Shown here piece by piece: positions 25,221 through 33,127 of a stretch of 35,563 nucleotides of DNA. The stretch is from CAYRWR01 sp964537555 (GTDB taxonomy: Bacteria > Spirochaetota > Brevinematia > Brevinematales > CAYRWR01). Each line of letters starts with the position of its first letter. Position 1 is the first letter of the stretch. The notes beneath the pieces were generated by a model, which made no database searches, had not been told where the DNA came from, and was given only the letters and a program-made list of their open reading frames with translations. The stretch spans positions 1-35,563 of the forward strand of contig CAZIAD010000036.1 of NCBI GenBank assembly GCA_964537555.1, given 5' to 3'. The translations under genes were made by a program, and so were the position numbers.

Positions 25221-25946
25221 ATGAAACATGCTGTAGACGTAATCATTCAGGCCAGGCTGGACTCTACCCGCCTGCCCCGTAAAGTCATGATGCCTATACA
25301 GGGCAAAGCCCTGATCTGTCATATAGTAGAACGTATCAGCCTGGCTGAGACAGTACGGAATATCATCATTGCTACTACTGAAGATTCCTTTGCCCCCCTC
25401 CGTCATGTTCTGGCTGATTATCCCCAGGTACGTTTTTATGTAGGATCTAAGGAAAATGTGCTGGAGCGTTATTACCTGGCGGCCAAGGCCTCACAAAGCC
25501 GGGTGGTGGTACGGGCTACGGGAGACAATCCCCTGGTCTGTCCTGACTTCCTGGACCGGGCCGTAGAACTGCATCTGGATGCGGATGCTGACCTGACCCA
25601 CTATCTGGGTATACCCCTGGGCATGGGTGTGGAAGTCATCTCCATGGAAGCCCTGCGCATGGCCCATGACATGGCCCATATCCGCTATGATAAGGAGCAT
25701 GTCACCCCCTACATCTATAAACATCCAGCTGCCTTTAAGATCATGGAACCCACCGCAACCGGCCTGTATTATGCCCCTGATCACCTGGTCACCGTAGATA
25801 CCCCGGCCGACCTGGCTAAGGTACAGTCAGTATTTGAAGCCTACCAGCATAAAAAATTTATCTCTATGGAAGATGTTATCCATTTTTTCAAAGATAGAAA
25901 AAAGCAGAAAAAGAAAGACCCCCATTTACAGGAAATGCTGGCTTAG
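25221..25946 (+). CDS. SpsF-like cytidylyltransferase-family protein
   Basis: 241 residues. The start VDVIIQARLDSTRLPRKVM is the signature of the SpsF/NeuA/KdsB-type nucleotidyltransferases, which activate acidic sugars with CTP; in SpsF-like proteins it is often IIQARxxSTRLPGK. Further seen: VVVRATGDNPLVCPDFLDRAVE in the metal-binding region, YDKEHVTPYIYKHP, and VTVDTPADLAKV. All are well placed for the family. GGGAGG precedes the ATG. It follows the glycosyltransferase-like gene by 19 bases and is ended by a strong terminator. It probably prepares a nonulosonic or related sugar for that partner; in other bacteria such genes serve flagellin or surface glycans. Substrate unknown. Confidence 0.88.
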   Translation: MKHAVDVIIQARLDSTRLPRKVMMPIQGKALICHIVERISLAETVRNIIIATTEDSFAPLRHVLADYPQVRFYVGSKENVLERYYLAAKASQSRVVVRATGDNPLVCPDFLDRAVELHLDADADLTHYLGIPLGMGVEVISMEALRMAHDMAHIRYDKEHVTPYIYKHPAAFKIMEPTATGLYYAPDHLVTVDTPADLAKVQSVFEAYQHKKFISMEDVIHFFKDRKKQKKKDPHLQEMLA

Positions 25947-25966
25947 GCCGGCTCAAGATACTCCTC

Positions 25967-25996
25967 ATCCCCCGGCCCCTCCCGGGGGATTTTTTA
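25967..25996 (+). terminator. Terminator after the SpsF-like gene
   Basis: ATCCCCCGG, short loop, CCGGGGGAT and then six T; 20 bases after the stop codon. Confidence 0.93.
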
Positions 25997-26009
25997 TTGC
26001 ACATATTAT

Positions 26010-26038
26010 TTGATATTTGCCTTAAACAGATGTAATAT
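26010..26038 (+). promoter_or_regulatory. Promoter of the outer-membrane barrel gene
   Basis: TTGATA at 26010-26015, 17-base spacer, TAATAT at 26033-26038, then TAGGAGGA and ATG at 26063. Confidence 0.75.
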
Positions 26039-26062
26039 TAATGATAAATATTAGGAGGATGT

Positions 26063-26605
26063 ATGAAAAAGATTAGTGTTGTTGTAGCATTAGTAGCGGT
26101 TTTGGGTATGGCTGCACCTTTATTCGGGGAAGCAAACTCGCATTATGAGCCAGGCGATTTTTCTATATCAGTTGGAGCAGGTTTCGGATATGCCACTATC
26201 ACACTCTTACCGGGTATCGACATCAACTTTGGTGAATTCAAGATCGTCCCGGGATGGGGACTGGACTGGGGACTGATGGCCCGTGGTATCATCGGTTTTG
26301 GCGGGTCCTACAGTGTTTTCGGAGCAGGTGCTTATTTCATGTTGCATTTTGGACTGAACAATATCGGCATTGACTTCCTGAAAAACCTGGACTTTTACTG
26401 GGGTCCTGGTTTGAGTTTCACTACAACCCCTGCATACTGGACTACCTATTATAGCTATCTGGGAGGGTCTTATAGAAACTTCGGATTCTCTACTCTGGGC
26501 GGAACCGCTTATTTCCTGAGCCCCAATGTCTCTCTGTTTGCTGAATACAGCTATTATGGAGTCTATTCCTCCTATACTGTAGTAGGAATCTCTTTTAAGC
26601 TTTAA
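26063..26605 (+). CDS. Small outer-membrane beta-barrel-like protein
   Basis: 180 residues with a signal peptide (MKKISVVVALVAVLGMAAPLFG, cleavage before EANS). The mature part alternates hydrophobic and small residues in Gly/Tyr/Phe-rich strands (GAGFGYATITLLPGI, GWGLDWGLMARGIIGFGG, AYFMLHFGLN, LFAEYSYYGVYSS) and ends in VVGISFKL, fitting an eight- to ten-stranded barrel of the kind common in spirochaetes. TAGGAGG precedes the ATG. It has its own promoter and terminator, so it is transcribed alone. The family is too generic for a function: possibly a structural or adhesive porin-like protein. Exported barrel is well supported. Confidence 0.82.
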   Translation: MKKISVVVALVAVLGMAAPLFGEANSHYEPGDFSISVGAGFGYATITLLPGIDINFGEFKIVPGWGLDWGLMARGIIGFGGSYSVFGAGAYFMLHFGLNNIGIDFLKNLDFYWGPGLSFTTTPAYWTTYYSYLGGSYRNFGFSTLGGTAYFLSPNVSLFAEYSYYGVYSSYTVVGISFKL

Positions 26606-26624
26606 ACTTAGATTCTTGATAAGC

Positions 26625-26657
26625 AGCTGCCTGTTTTATACAGGCAGCTTTTTTTTT
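26625..26657 (+). terminator. Terminator after the barrel gene
   Basis: AGCTGCCTG, loop TTTTATA, CAGGCAGCT, then eight T. Confidence 0.95.
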
Positions 26658-26748
26658 GTGACTCAGGTACATATTTACACAAATGACCTTGACAAATGAC
26701 TGATATAGGTTAAATTATGGTATAATGTAATTAAAAGTGGAGGATACT

Positions 26749-29532
26749 ATGAAGAGAATGGTGATGGCTGTTTCACTTACAGCATTGATGATAGGGTTGT
26801 TCAGCGGATGTCCGGTAACGCCGGATATTACGGATGAACCTAACTTAGCTCCCACGATCAGTAGTTTAACACTATCCCGATCTTCAGTCACCAATTACGG
26901 TGGAGACAGTGTCAACATTACTTTAAGAGCCACCGACAGTGATGGTACTATCAGTCAGGTATATATGCTGGGATCCTCTCTGGGCCTGACCAATATGTTC
27001 TTCAAGGATGATGGCAACGGAGCAGACTTGCAGGCCAATGATAATAACTTCACTCTTACAATCACCAGTCCCAATCTGGATCCAGGAACCTACAATCTGA
27101 CTTTTATTGCAGTAGATAATGACAACGCCTCCGCTTCCAACACTAATAATCTGTCTATAGTCGGTACCCTTCTCCCGGTGATACTATCAGTGTCAGTCTC
27201 TTCCGGAGTAACAAATGGCAGGTCTTATGCTATAGCTATTGATACTAGTGATGCTGATGGAATCTCAACCGCATACATTTCTGCCTCTACTATAGGCGAT
27301 AATCCATCCAATGTGATGATCAATACCACGGGTAGTATATTTACTAATAAGATCTCCCCATCAATGGGCCTGGGGTCTAAAAACATCACAGTCACTGTAA
27401 AAGATAATCTGGGTGCTTCACGTTATACCAATATCAGTGTGGTTCAGTATAATCCCATCACCATATTTTTTATCAATGGATATGCCTATAATTCTCCAAA
27501 AATGTGGTTCTGGCCTCAGGGGGGTACTGGTCAGACTATCCATTCCAGTGGTAATCAGAATTTTAATTCATGGGACTTTGAAAGATTTGAAGTAGCTGTT
27601 AATTCAGCGGCTACATACCGATTCAAATTTAATGATAATGGGACTGTCTGGGAGGATGCAATAGCTCTGGAGACAGTACAAAGAGGAATAAGTCAAAATG
27701 CAAGTGCAGTACCCCTGACTAATTTTGTCATGTCATATAATTACAATGTATTCAGTAGTGTATCAACTCTGGTTACAAAATTATCCAATGCACCCTATAA
27801 TATGACTAATAGATTTGATTCAGATTATATCTACCCAGGCGCCTTCCCGGTCAGTGGAGGCTATGTTTTCTCTATTTTCGGGCCTAGAGCCACCAGTGCG
27901 AATGTGGCTGGAACTATGAATAGCTGGAATGCCAGTGCTAATCCTTTAAAATTTGATCCTAACACCGGGCTCTGGTGGGCTAAAATCACGGGTGTTTCTA
28001 TTAACGATAATTATAAATTTTCCCTCAATAATTCTTCTTTATTTGGAGACCCTTATGGACGGGCTTTTAACGATGGAGATCATGAAAACAGTATTATTGT
28101 ATCCACAAATTACCTATGGTCTGACAGTGGATGGATCAAACCCCAGAAGGCTGAATTGATCATATATGAGTTAAATGTTAAAGATTTTAGCCGTGATGAT
28201 AGTTCGATCTTAGTGACTCACAGAGGATTATATACCGGATTGATAGAAAAAATAGCATATCTGACCAATCTTGGTGTAAATGCAATAGAGATCATGCCTA
28301 TTCAGGAATGGGCAGGATCCTGGTACTCCTGGGGTTATAATAACTCAGGCTATTTTGCCCCTGAGAATTCGCTTTCCACCAATAAAAACAACGGTGCTGC
28401 ATACAGAGATCTGAAAGTTATGATAGATAAATTGCATCAGGCAGGCATAGCAGTGATCCTGGATGTCGTCTATAATCACACAGCCAATGATAACAACTAT
28501 CTGTGGACTATCGATAATAATACATTCTTTGATCCTGCCGGCACACCATGGGGTAATAAGATTAACATGCGTAATCCCCTGACCCAAAAGTTTTTCTCAG
28601 ACAATATGAAATACTGGCTGGACGAATTTCATGTAGATGGTTTCCGATTTGACTCTACGGAAAATATCGATAGTGAATCAATCATAGAAATGGTAGCAGA
28701 CCTGCAGAATAACGGTTATAGTGACAGATACTTTATCTTTGAAGAATTCAGTGGGAGTGGTAACACTGCCATTCAGTCATATAATACTACAGAAAGCTAT
28801 TCGGCTATCTCCTCATGGGGTACCGGCTATAAATATGCTGTCTGGGATGCAGTAGACTATGGAAATTCATCTCAACTAGGTTCAGTCACTTATTACTCTG
28901 ACGGTAGTGGATGGCATCAGCCTGCAGATGTGATCAATTATTTTTCCTCCCATGATGAAGGAACCCTGGCTGGCCGTAAGAGTGCCACCAAACAGGAAGT
29001 CAAAGTAGCAGCCACTCATCTCCTCACCGCCATGGGTGTCCCCATGATCTGGATGGGTGACGAGTTCATGCGCCTGCATTATGGGAACTATCCTCCTACA
29101 GGAGATGGTATTGACGAAGCTAACAACCTGGTCAACTGGTCATTACTCAGTACACACGCAGATCTGTATAATTATTATGCTAATCTGATTAAGCTCCGAA
29201 AAAATCATGCTGCACTGCACTTAAACATAAACTCTCCAGATCCATCAAAATTCTCCTGGCAGACTGACTGGAGTGCAGGATTGATTGGTTATAAATACTA
29301 CTCCGTTAGTGGAGATAACAATTTCGTGATCCTGAATAATTATAATTCTTCCGCCAAAGTGTATGGGGTCCTTTTTCCCAATACCGGCACCTGGTATGTC
29401 ATGTGTAATGGTGTAACAAACACTATTTCTACTACTGGCTTATCCTCATTTAATGCTCCGGGAACGGCTACCAATATCACCATACCTGCCAAGAGCAGTC
29501 TGATATTCATGAGTCAGTATGTAAATCCATAG
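26749..29532 (+). CDS. GH13 (alpha-amylase clan) surface lipoprotein
   Basis: 927 residues; start ATG 26749 with GGAGG five bases upstream. Lipoprotein signal MKRMVMAVSLTALMIGLFSGC (Cys21). Then two Ig-like domains (VTNYGGDSVNITLRATDSDG), a linker region, a CBM48-like N-terminal domain near 360-450 (VFSIFGPRATSANVAGTMN), and a GH13 catalytic barrel. The four conserved regions are visible: VILDVVYNHT near 570, GFRFDSTE near 631 with the nucleophile Asp, FIFEEF near 663 with the acid/base Glu, and NYFSSHDE near 733 with the stabilising Asp. GYNNSGYFAPEN matches debranching or branching-type enzymes. It should cut or rearrange alpha-1,4/1,6-glucans at the cell surface or periplasm. A -10-like TATAAT lies at 26721-26726. 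Exact reaction unknown. Confidence 0.92.
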   Translation: MKRMVMAVSLTALMIGLFSGCPVTPDITDEPNLAPTISSLTLSRSSVTNYGGDSVNITLRATDSDGTISQVYMLGSSLGLTNMFFKDDGNGADLQANDNNFTLTITSPNLDPGTYNLTFIAVDNDNASASNTNNLSIVGTLLPVILSVSVSSGVTNGRSYAIAIDTSDADGISTAYISASTIGDNPSNVMINTTGSIFTNKISPSMGLGSKNITVTVKDNLGASRYTNISVVQYNPITIFFINGYAYNSPKMWFWPQGGTGQTIHSSGNQNFNSWDFERFEVAVNSAATYRFKFNDNGTVWEDAIALETVQRGISQNASAVPLTNFVMSYNYNVFSSVSTLVTKLSNAPYNMTNRFDSDYIYPGAFPVSGGYVFSIFGPRATSANVAGTMNSWNASANPLKFDPNTGLWWAKITGVSINDNYKFSLNNSSLFGDPYGRAFNDGDHENSIIVSTNYLWSDSGWIKPQKAELIIYELNVKDFSRDDSSILVTHRGLYTGLIEKIAYLTNLGVNAIEIMPIQEWAGSWYSWGYNNSGYFAPENSLSTNKNNGAAYRDLKVMIDKLHQAGIAVILDVVYNHTANDNNYLWTIDNNTFFDPAGTPWGNKINMRNPLTQKFFSDNMKYWLDEFHVDGFRFDSTENIDSESIIEMVADLQNNGYSDRYFIFEEFSGSGNTAIQSYNTTESYSAISSWGTGYKYAVWDAVDYGNSSQLGSVTYYSDGSGWHQPADVINYFSSHDEGTLAGRKSATKQEVKVAATHLLTAMGVPMIWMGDEFMRLHYGNYPPTGDGIDEANNLVNWSLLSTHADLYNYYANLIKLRKNHAALHLNINSPDPSKFSWQTDWSAGLIGYKYYSVSGDNNFVILNNYNSSAKVYGVLFPNTGTWYVMCNGVTNTISTTGLSSFNAPGTATNITIPAKSSLIFMSQYVNP

Positions 29533-29552
29533 ATAAAAGCTTTCCAAATAAA

Positions 29553-29583
29553 AAAGCGGAGCATCAAAAATGCTCCGCTTTTT
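29553..29583. terminator. Bidirectional terminator between convergent lipoprotein genes
   Basis: GCGGAGCAT, loop CAAAA, ATGCTCCGC, with five T on the right and six A on the left. It serves the GH13 gene and can serve the leftward propeller lipoprotein gene. Confidence 0.92.
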
Positions 29584-29594
29584 CTATCAATAAA

Positions 29595-29636
29595 CGACTA
29601 TCGACTATCGACTATCGACCATCGACTATTGACTTA
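29595..29636. repeat. Tandem heptamer repeat (CGACTAT), about six copies
   Basis: Three perfect CGACTAT units, one CGACCAT, another CGACTAT and a decayed TGACTTA stand head to tail. The last unit contains the stop codon (TAA on the minus strand) of the leftward lipoprotein gene. Confidence 0.93.
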
Positions 29637-30758
29637 CCTCCACACCCACACATCTATCCGGTTACTGACCTGGTCCTGAAAGGCTACATAGACATTTCCC
29701 AGGCTGTCCACATCGATACTGGTATGAGCCGAGCTATGGCCGTTAAACCCCCGGGGCCCCAGGTTGGTCCAGGTATTGTTGGAGTAGATAAAGACGGAAA
29801 CATAATTACTGTGATCTTCATCCGGGCACACTAACAGGGGGCTAAATTCTGTATTCATTTCCAGATAGGCCATACTGCTACCGGTAGAGAATACACTTCC
29901 CAGATATGACCAGCTGGTACCGTTATACTGCCTGACATGGACACTATTGTCAGCCTGAATAAATGAAACCAGGGGCCTGTCCTGATAAAAACCAAGATTG
30001 ATATATCTGGTTGGGCCTCCGGTACTCAGGGAAGGATTTCCCACAAACTCCCATTCCAAGCCATTCCATTTAACCAGAGAACAAAAGCTGGAAGTACCGG
30101 GATTATTCTCATAGGCAACATAGAGGGTTTCTGCAATGACCTTTGTATCTGTAAAACCGATATTATTTGAGGTGAATCCACTCACACCCAGGTTAGACCA
30201 AATTCCCAGGTTGGGAACATAAGTACTGACTGTCAGGCGAGATCCTGCAGATCCATCACTAAAGGCAACTATAGGTGCTTCATTGGACCAGATACCGAGG
30301 GAGATATTAGCTACATTAGCTGAACTTATGTCATTACTGGCCTGAAGTTCACTCCAGAATATCTCTCCTTTTTTCTGCAAGACAGCGGGTCCGGGGAATC
30401 CATCGGAATAGGCTACATAAGGTGTGCCATCCTGACTAATCTCCATGTCAGAAGAATATGCTAGGCCTGTAGAAAGATCTCCACCAATCTCAATCCAGTC
30501 CACTCCGTTATATTTTCTTACACTTAAATGATTAGCATAAATGTCGTCCTGAAAGGAGACATAGATTTCATCATTAAAAATTCTGATCTTTGTTCCGGTT
30601 CCATTGGATTCCGACACAAAATTGCTACTCAATCTCTGCCAGCTCTTTACATAGGCAGCATTGGTATCACCTGGTCCTGCCGGCTCAGGTGGGCTAACAC
30701 TACAGGAGATAAGCGCTATCCCAATAATCACAGTAATGATAAAGATGTAATGCTTCAT
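29634..30758 (-). CDS. Propeller-like lipoprotein
   Basis: 374 residues. Lipoprotein signal MKHYIFIITVIIGIALISC (Cys19), followed by a Pro/Gly-rich linker (PPEPAGPGDTN). The rest consists of repeats of about 50-60 residues, each with a YVAYSDG-like strand and a V-x-x-Y-x-G-x-x-W-x-x-L/I-G end (VRKYNGVDWIEIGG, VKWNGLEWEFVG, VRQYNGTSWSYLG, VFIYSNNTWTNLG), as in beta-propellers of repeated-lipoprotein families. GGGAGG precedes the ATG, and a promoter lies at 30780-30808. It faces the GH13 lipoprotein gene across a shared terminator. No catalytic residues stand out; partner binding at the surface is a guess. Confidence 0.85.
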   Translation of the reverse strand: MKHYIFIITVIIGIALISCSVSPPEPAGPGDTNAAYVKSWQRLSSNFVSESNGTGTKIRIFNDEIYVSFQDDIYANHLSVRKYNGVDWIEIGGDLSTGLAYSSDMEISQDGTPYVAYSDGFPGPAVLQKKGEIFWSELQASNDISSANVANISLGIWSNEAPIVAFSDGSAGSRLTVSTYVPNLGIWSNLGVSGFTSNNIGFTDTKVIAETLYVAYENNPGTSSFCSLVKWNGLEWEFVGNPSLSTGGPTRYINLGFYQDRPLVSFIQADNSVHVRQYNGTSWSYLGSVFSTGSSMAYLEMNTEFSPLLVCPDEDHSNYVSVFIYSNNTWTNLGPRGFNGHSSAHTSIDVDSLGNVYVAFQDQVSNRIDVWVWR

Positions 30759-30779
30759 ATTATCCTCCCACTATACCTT

Positions 30780-30808
30780 AGTTTAGACTGCGGCACCATC
30801 CTTGTCAA
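30780..30808 (-). promoter_or_regulatory. Promoter of the propeller lipoprotein gene
   Basis: Minus strand: TTGACA at 30808-30803, 17-base spacer, TAAACT at 30785-30780. Confidence 0.6.
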
Positions 30809-30815
30809 AGACTGA

Positions 30816-31442
30816 TTATTTATGAAGTTGTTTTTGCTGAGGCTGGGCCTGTTCCAGTTCCAGGTCAATGAAATCTACCGACCCGCCCGTTTTCTGAGGG
30901 CTGGCCCCATAGAAGCCGGCTAGTAGTGCAGTCTTGGCATTGTCTGCCAGCAAATGGCAGAAGCGCAGGTCTTTCCAGCCCTGCCCCACTGCACTATACT
31001 GTAAGGTGAAATCTCCTGCCTTACGGATGATACGAAATCCCAGCTCCCTATGGCTCCCGTCCCACTCGATGTAGGACCAGTCGGAATAGCCTCCCTGGGT
31101 CACTACTGAGCCCAGGTAGGAAGGTCCAGCCGGGTTAAATTCCAATGATACTTTGATCCAGTCCCAGGAAGAGAGTCGCACCATGAGCCCAGCCTGATCG
31201 TATTCATGCGCAGGATGTAGTATTAATCGGGTACTGATGCTGAAGTCAGAGGCCAGCACCCTGTTGAAAAAATGCCCATTATCCGCACAATAGTTTCCGT
31301 AATGGGTCTTTTGCCAGAAGTCGGTAGGAGCATCCATGGCAAAGCACATTTTTCCCTCATTTTTATCCTGTGACTTTTCAGCCGGAGCATTGAGCCAGGA
31401 CCACTCTTTCAGATCTGTTTTCAACAGATTTTTTTCTGACAT
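30816..31442 (-). CDS. DUF1349-like concanavalin-fold protein
   Basis: About 208 residues with ATG at 31442 (GGGGG seven bases upstream; an overlapping TTG at 31445 is less likely). No signal peptide. The pattern fits DUF1349: WSWLNAPAE start, TDFWQKTHYGNYCADNGHFF, FSISTRLILHPAHEYDQAGLMVR, DWIKVSLEFN, and LLAGFYGASP with a final FIDLEL strand. These proteins have a jelly-roll fold related to lectins and are often annotated only by domain. It probably binds or modifies a sugar in the cytosol, but nothing in the sequence proves it. It lies 14 bases past a tRNA terminator and has no clear promoter of its own. Confidence 0.85.
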   Translation of the reverse strand: MSEKNLLKTDLKEWSWLNAPAEKSQDKNEGKMCFAMDAPTDFWQKTHYGNYCADNGHFFNRVLASDFSISTRLILHPAHEYDQAGLMVRLSSWDWIKVSLEFNPAGPSYLGSVVTQGGYSDWSYIEWDGSHRELGFRIIRKAGDFTLQYSAVGQGWKDLRFCHLLADNAKTALLAGFYGASPQKTGGSVDFIDLELEQAQPQQKQLHK

Positions 31443-31456
31443 CAAGACACCCCCAT

Positions 31457-31489
31457 AAAAAAAAGCAGGCTTCCGGGGAAGGCCTGCTT
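31457..31489 (-). terminator. Terminator after tRNA-Ser
   Basis: Minus strand: AAGCAGGC, inner CTTCC/GGAA pairing, GCCTGCTT and then a T-run of about six. It directly follows the tRNA and precedes the DUF1349 gene. Confidence 0.9.
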
Positions 31490-31495
31490 AGTATC

Positions 31496-31580
31496 CGGAG
31501 AGGGAGGGATTCGAACCCTCGGTACCTTGCGGTACACCCGCGTTCCAGGCGAGCACATTCGACCACTCTGTCACCTCTCC
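31496..31580 (-). tRNA. tRNA-Ser (GGA anticodon)
   Basis: 85 bases. On the minus strand: acceptor stem GGAGAGG/CCTCTCC, D-arm ACA/TGT, anticodon stem CTCGC/GCGGG with loop CTGGAAC (anticodon GGA), a long variable arm (TACCGCAAGGTA) as in serine tRNAs, and T-arm GAGGGTTCGAATCCCTC. It reads UCC and UCU codons. CCA is not encoded, so it must be added after transcription. Confidence 0.96.
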
Positions 31581-31598
31581 TCACATTTAAGGAATAAT

Positions 31599-31627
31599 AT
31601 TTTAGCTTATATGGCTGCTTTTTGCAA
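31599..31627 (-). promoter_or_regulatory. Promoter of tRNA-Ser, sharing its -35 element
   Basis: Minus strand: TTGCAA at 31627-31622, 17-base spacer, TAAAAT at 31604-31599, 19 bases before the tRNA 5' end. The palindromic hexamer also serves the divergent promoter. Confidence 0.75.
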
Positions 31628-31650
31628 ATTATGAGGTTTATGGTTAAAAT
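31622..31650 (+). promoter_or_regulatory. Promoter of the DMT-like transporter gene, sharing its -35 element
   Basis: TTGCAA at 31622-31627, 17-base spacer, TAAAAT at 31645-31650, then GGGAGG and ATG at 31673. Confidence 0.72.
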
Positions 31651-31672
31651 ATTCTCTACCTGGGAGGTACAT

Positions 31673-32455
31673 ATGTTAGTGGCAACATTATTGGCTTTTA
31701 TCGGCAGCTCCATGATCAACGTGGGACAGGCCATTCAGAAGATCGGTCTCAACAAAGAAAAGCGAAATCTGTTTATCTGGACAATAGGTATGATCATGAA
31801 CAGCGGTGCAGTGGTCTTCACGGTCATGGCAGTAAATCGCAGTTCCGCCTCCTTAGTAGGCGCTATGGCCGGCTCCGGCCTGGCTTCACTCACCCTGTTT
31901 TCTATCTTTGTTATGAAAGAAAAAGTCACGCTCAAGGAAATATTGGGGGTTGTGACTATACTGCTGGGGGGAGTCTTTATCGGACTGTTTTCTGTCGAAA
32001 GCCAGGCTGTCATCAACTATAAAAACCTGTATATCTACATCGGTATCATCACTGTAGTCTATACTGCCCTCATCATCATCTTTAATAAAAAAGACCACCT
32101 CATGGGGATAATCATAGGGGCTTTCGGGGGAGCGACCGGGGGATTTGTGACCCTTTTTCAAAAAGTGTCCAATGTCTATGAGCAGGCTAATCAGGTAAAA
32201 TTTTTCCAGAGCCCCTGGGCTTATGTCTGGATTATTATGTCAGTATTATCTTTTGTGATCATACAGTTTGCCTACAAACGAGACCAGGCTATTCGAATCA
32301 TTCCCGCTTTTTCCTCTCACTTTATCATAGTGCCTGTCTTAGGTGGGGTCCTGTGTTTTAGCGAGATACTCAGCCCTCTGCAATGGCTGGGTGTAGGGAT
32401 TATCCTGGCCGGAGTTTTACTGATCACGATTAAAGGAAAAGAAAACAGTAAATAA
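31673..32455 (+). CDS. DMT-type (EamA-like) membrane transporter
   Basis: 260 residues from ATG 31673 (GGGAGG seven bases upstream). About nine to ten hydrophobic helices in two halves: LVATLLAFIGSSMINVGQAI, SASLVGAMAGSGLASLTLFS, VTLKEILGVVTILLGGVFIG, and the second half with IIIGAFGGATGGFVTLF and LSPLQWLGVGIILAGVLLIT. Repeated halves ending in an E-x-L-G/W-x-G pattern fit the drug/metabolite transporter superfamily; the YGxxG-type details resemble NIPA-like or YdcZ-like members. Substrate unknown. Its promoter is back to back with that of tRNA-Ser. It is followed about 50 bases later by xseB. Membrane transporter is strong, family moderate. Confidence 0.88.
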   Translation: MLVATLLAFIGSSMINVGQAIQKIGLNKEKRNLFIWTIGMIMNSGAVVFTVMAVNRSSASLVGAMAGSGLASLTLFSIFVMKEKVTLKEILGVVTILLGGVFIGLFSVESQAVINYKNLYIYIGIITVVYTALIIIFNKKDHLMGIIIGAFGGATGGFVTLFQKVSNVYEQANQVKFFQSPWAYVWIIMSVLSFVIIQFAYKRDQAIRIIPAFSSHFIIVPVLGGVLCFSEILSPLQWLGVGIILAGVLLITIKGKENSK

Positions 32456-32503
32456 TCCTTTCTTTTTTTTTAAATCAAGTCTACAATTAAATGTGAGGAT
32501 GAA

Positions 32504-32743
32504 ATGGCCAAAGCAGCAAATAAATTTGAAGATGACCTGAAAAGACTGGAAGAAGTGGTAATGGAGCTGGAGAAAGGGGCAGGCATCGAAGATGCCATCA
32601 AATTGTATGAGGAAGGCATGAAATTATCTCAGCTCCTGGAAAGCAGGCTGAAGGATATAGAACGTAAGGTCTACCAGGTGAAAAATATCGAAAAACTGGA
32701 TTCCGGTGAAGACGACAAGCTGGAACTGGATCTATTCAGCTAG
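32504..32743 (+). CDS. xseB: Exonuclease VII small subunit
   Basis: 79 residues, the usual XseB size. XseB binds the catalytic large subunit XseA and helps degrade single-stranded DNA. Seen: KFEDDLKRLEEVVMELEKG, IEDAIKLYEEGMKLSQLLE and LKDIERKVYQV, which match the XseB core (FEEALxxLExIVxxLExG). It is short and helical throughout. GAGGATG precedes the ATG. xseA is not next to it, although the pair is often adjacent. It begins a rightward unit with a STAS protein gene eight bases after its stop and a PilZ protein gene behind that. Confidence 0.95.
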   Translation: MAKAANKFEDDLKRLEEVVMELEKGAGIEDAIKLYEEGMKLSQLLESRLKDIERKVYQVKNIEKLDSGEDDKLELDLFS

Positions 32744-32751
32744 GGGATGTG

Positions 32752-33102
32752 ATGTTAAAATATAACATCGAGCAGATCAATGACATTCGGGTGTTATCCC
32801 TGGAGGGACAGGTATCCGTGATGGAACGGCATCAGCTAAAAGATATACTGGATAAGGAAGAAGAGACCCAGGAATGCAAATACATCCTGGACCTGTCCCG
32901 GGTATTCTATATTGACTCCATGGGTATAGGCTTTATCCAAAAGCTGGTGATCGGGCATAATAATCCCCGCAAACTGATCATTGTGAGCAGTAAAGAATAT
33001 ATTAATTATGTGATCAGATTCAATAAGATCCATAAACTAATCAATGTTTTTTTCCTGGAGAGCATTGAAAAAGCAGTTGAAAAATTCAGGAAAATGTCTT
33101 AA
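32752..33102 (+). CDS. STAS-domain protein (anti-sigma antagonist-like)
   Basis: About 116 residues starting at ATG 32752 (AGGGG five bases upstream; an overlapping GTG at 32749 is possible). The whole protein is one STAS domain like SpoIIAA or RsbV: VLSLEGQVSVMERHQLKDIL and ILDLSRVFYIDSMGIGFIQ with DSMGIG carrying the serine that is phosphorylated in anti-sigma antagonists. These proteins bind switch kinases and release a sigma factor or other partner. It is preceded by xseB and followed by a PilZ gene. No sigma factor or RsbW-type kinase lies close; the GHKL proteins at 11688-15034 are an unproven possibility. Confidence 0.92.
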   Translation: MLKYNIEQINDIRVLSLEGQVSVMERHQLKDILDKEEETQECKYILDLSRVFYIDSMGIGFIQKLVIGHNNPRKLIIVSSKEYINYVIRFNKIHKLINVFFLESIEKAVEKFRKMS

Positions 33103-33127
33103 AATCACCTATATACCGGAGGATAAA

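Noticed and set aside
26689..26726. TTGACA and TATAAT ahead of the GH13 gene as one promoter
   Set aside because: The spacing is 26 bases, too long for a normal sigma70 promoter; only the TATAAT is kept as a possible -10 element.
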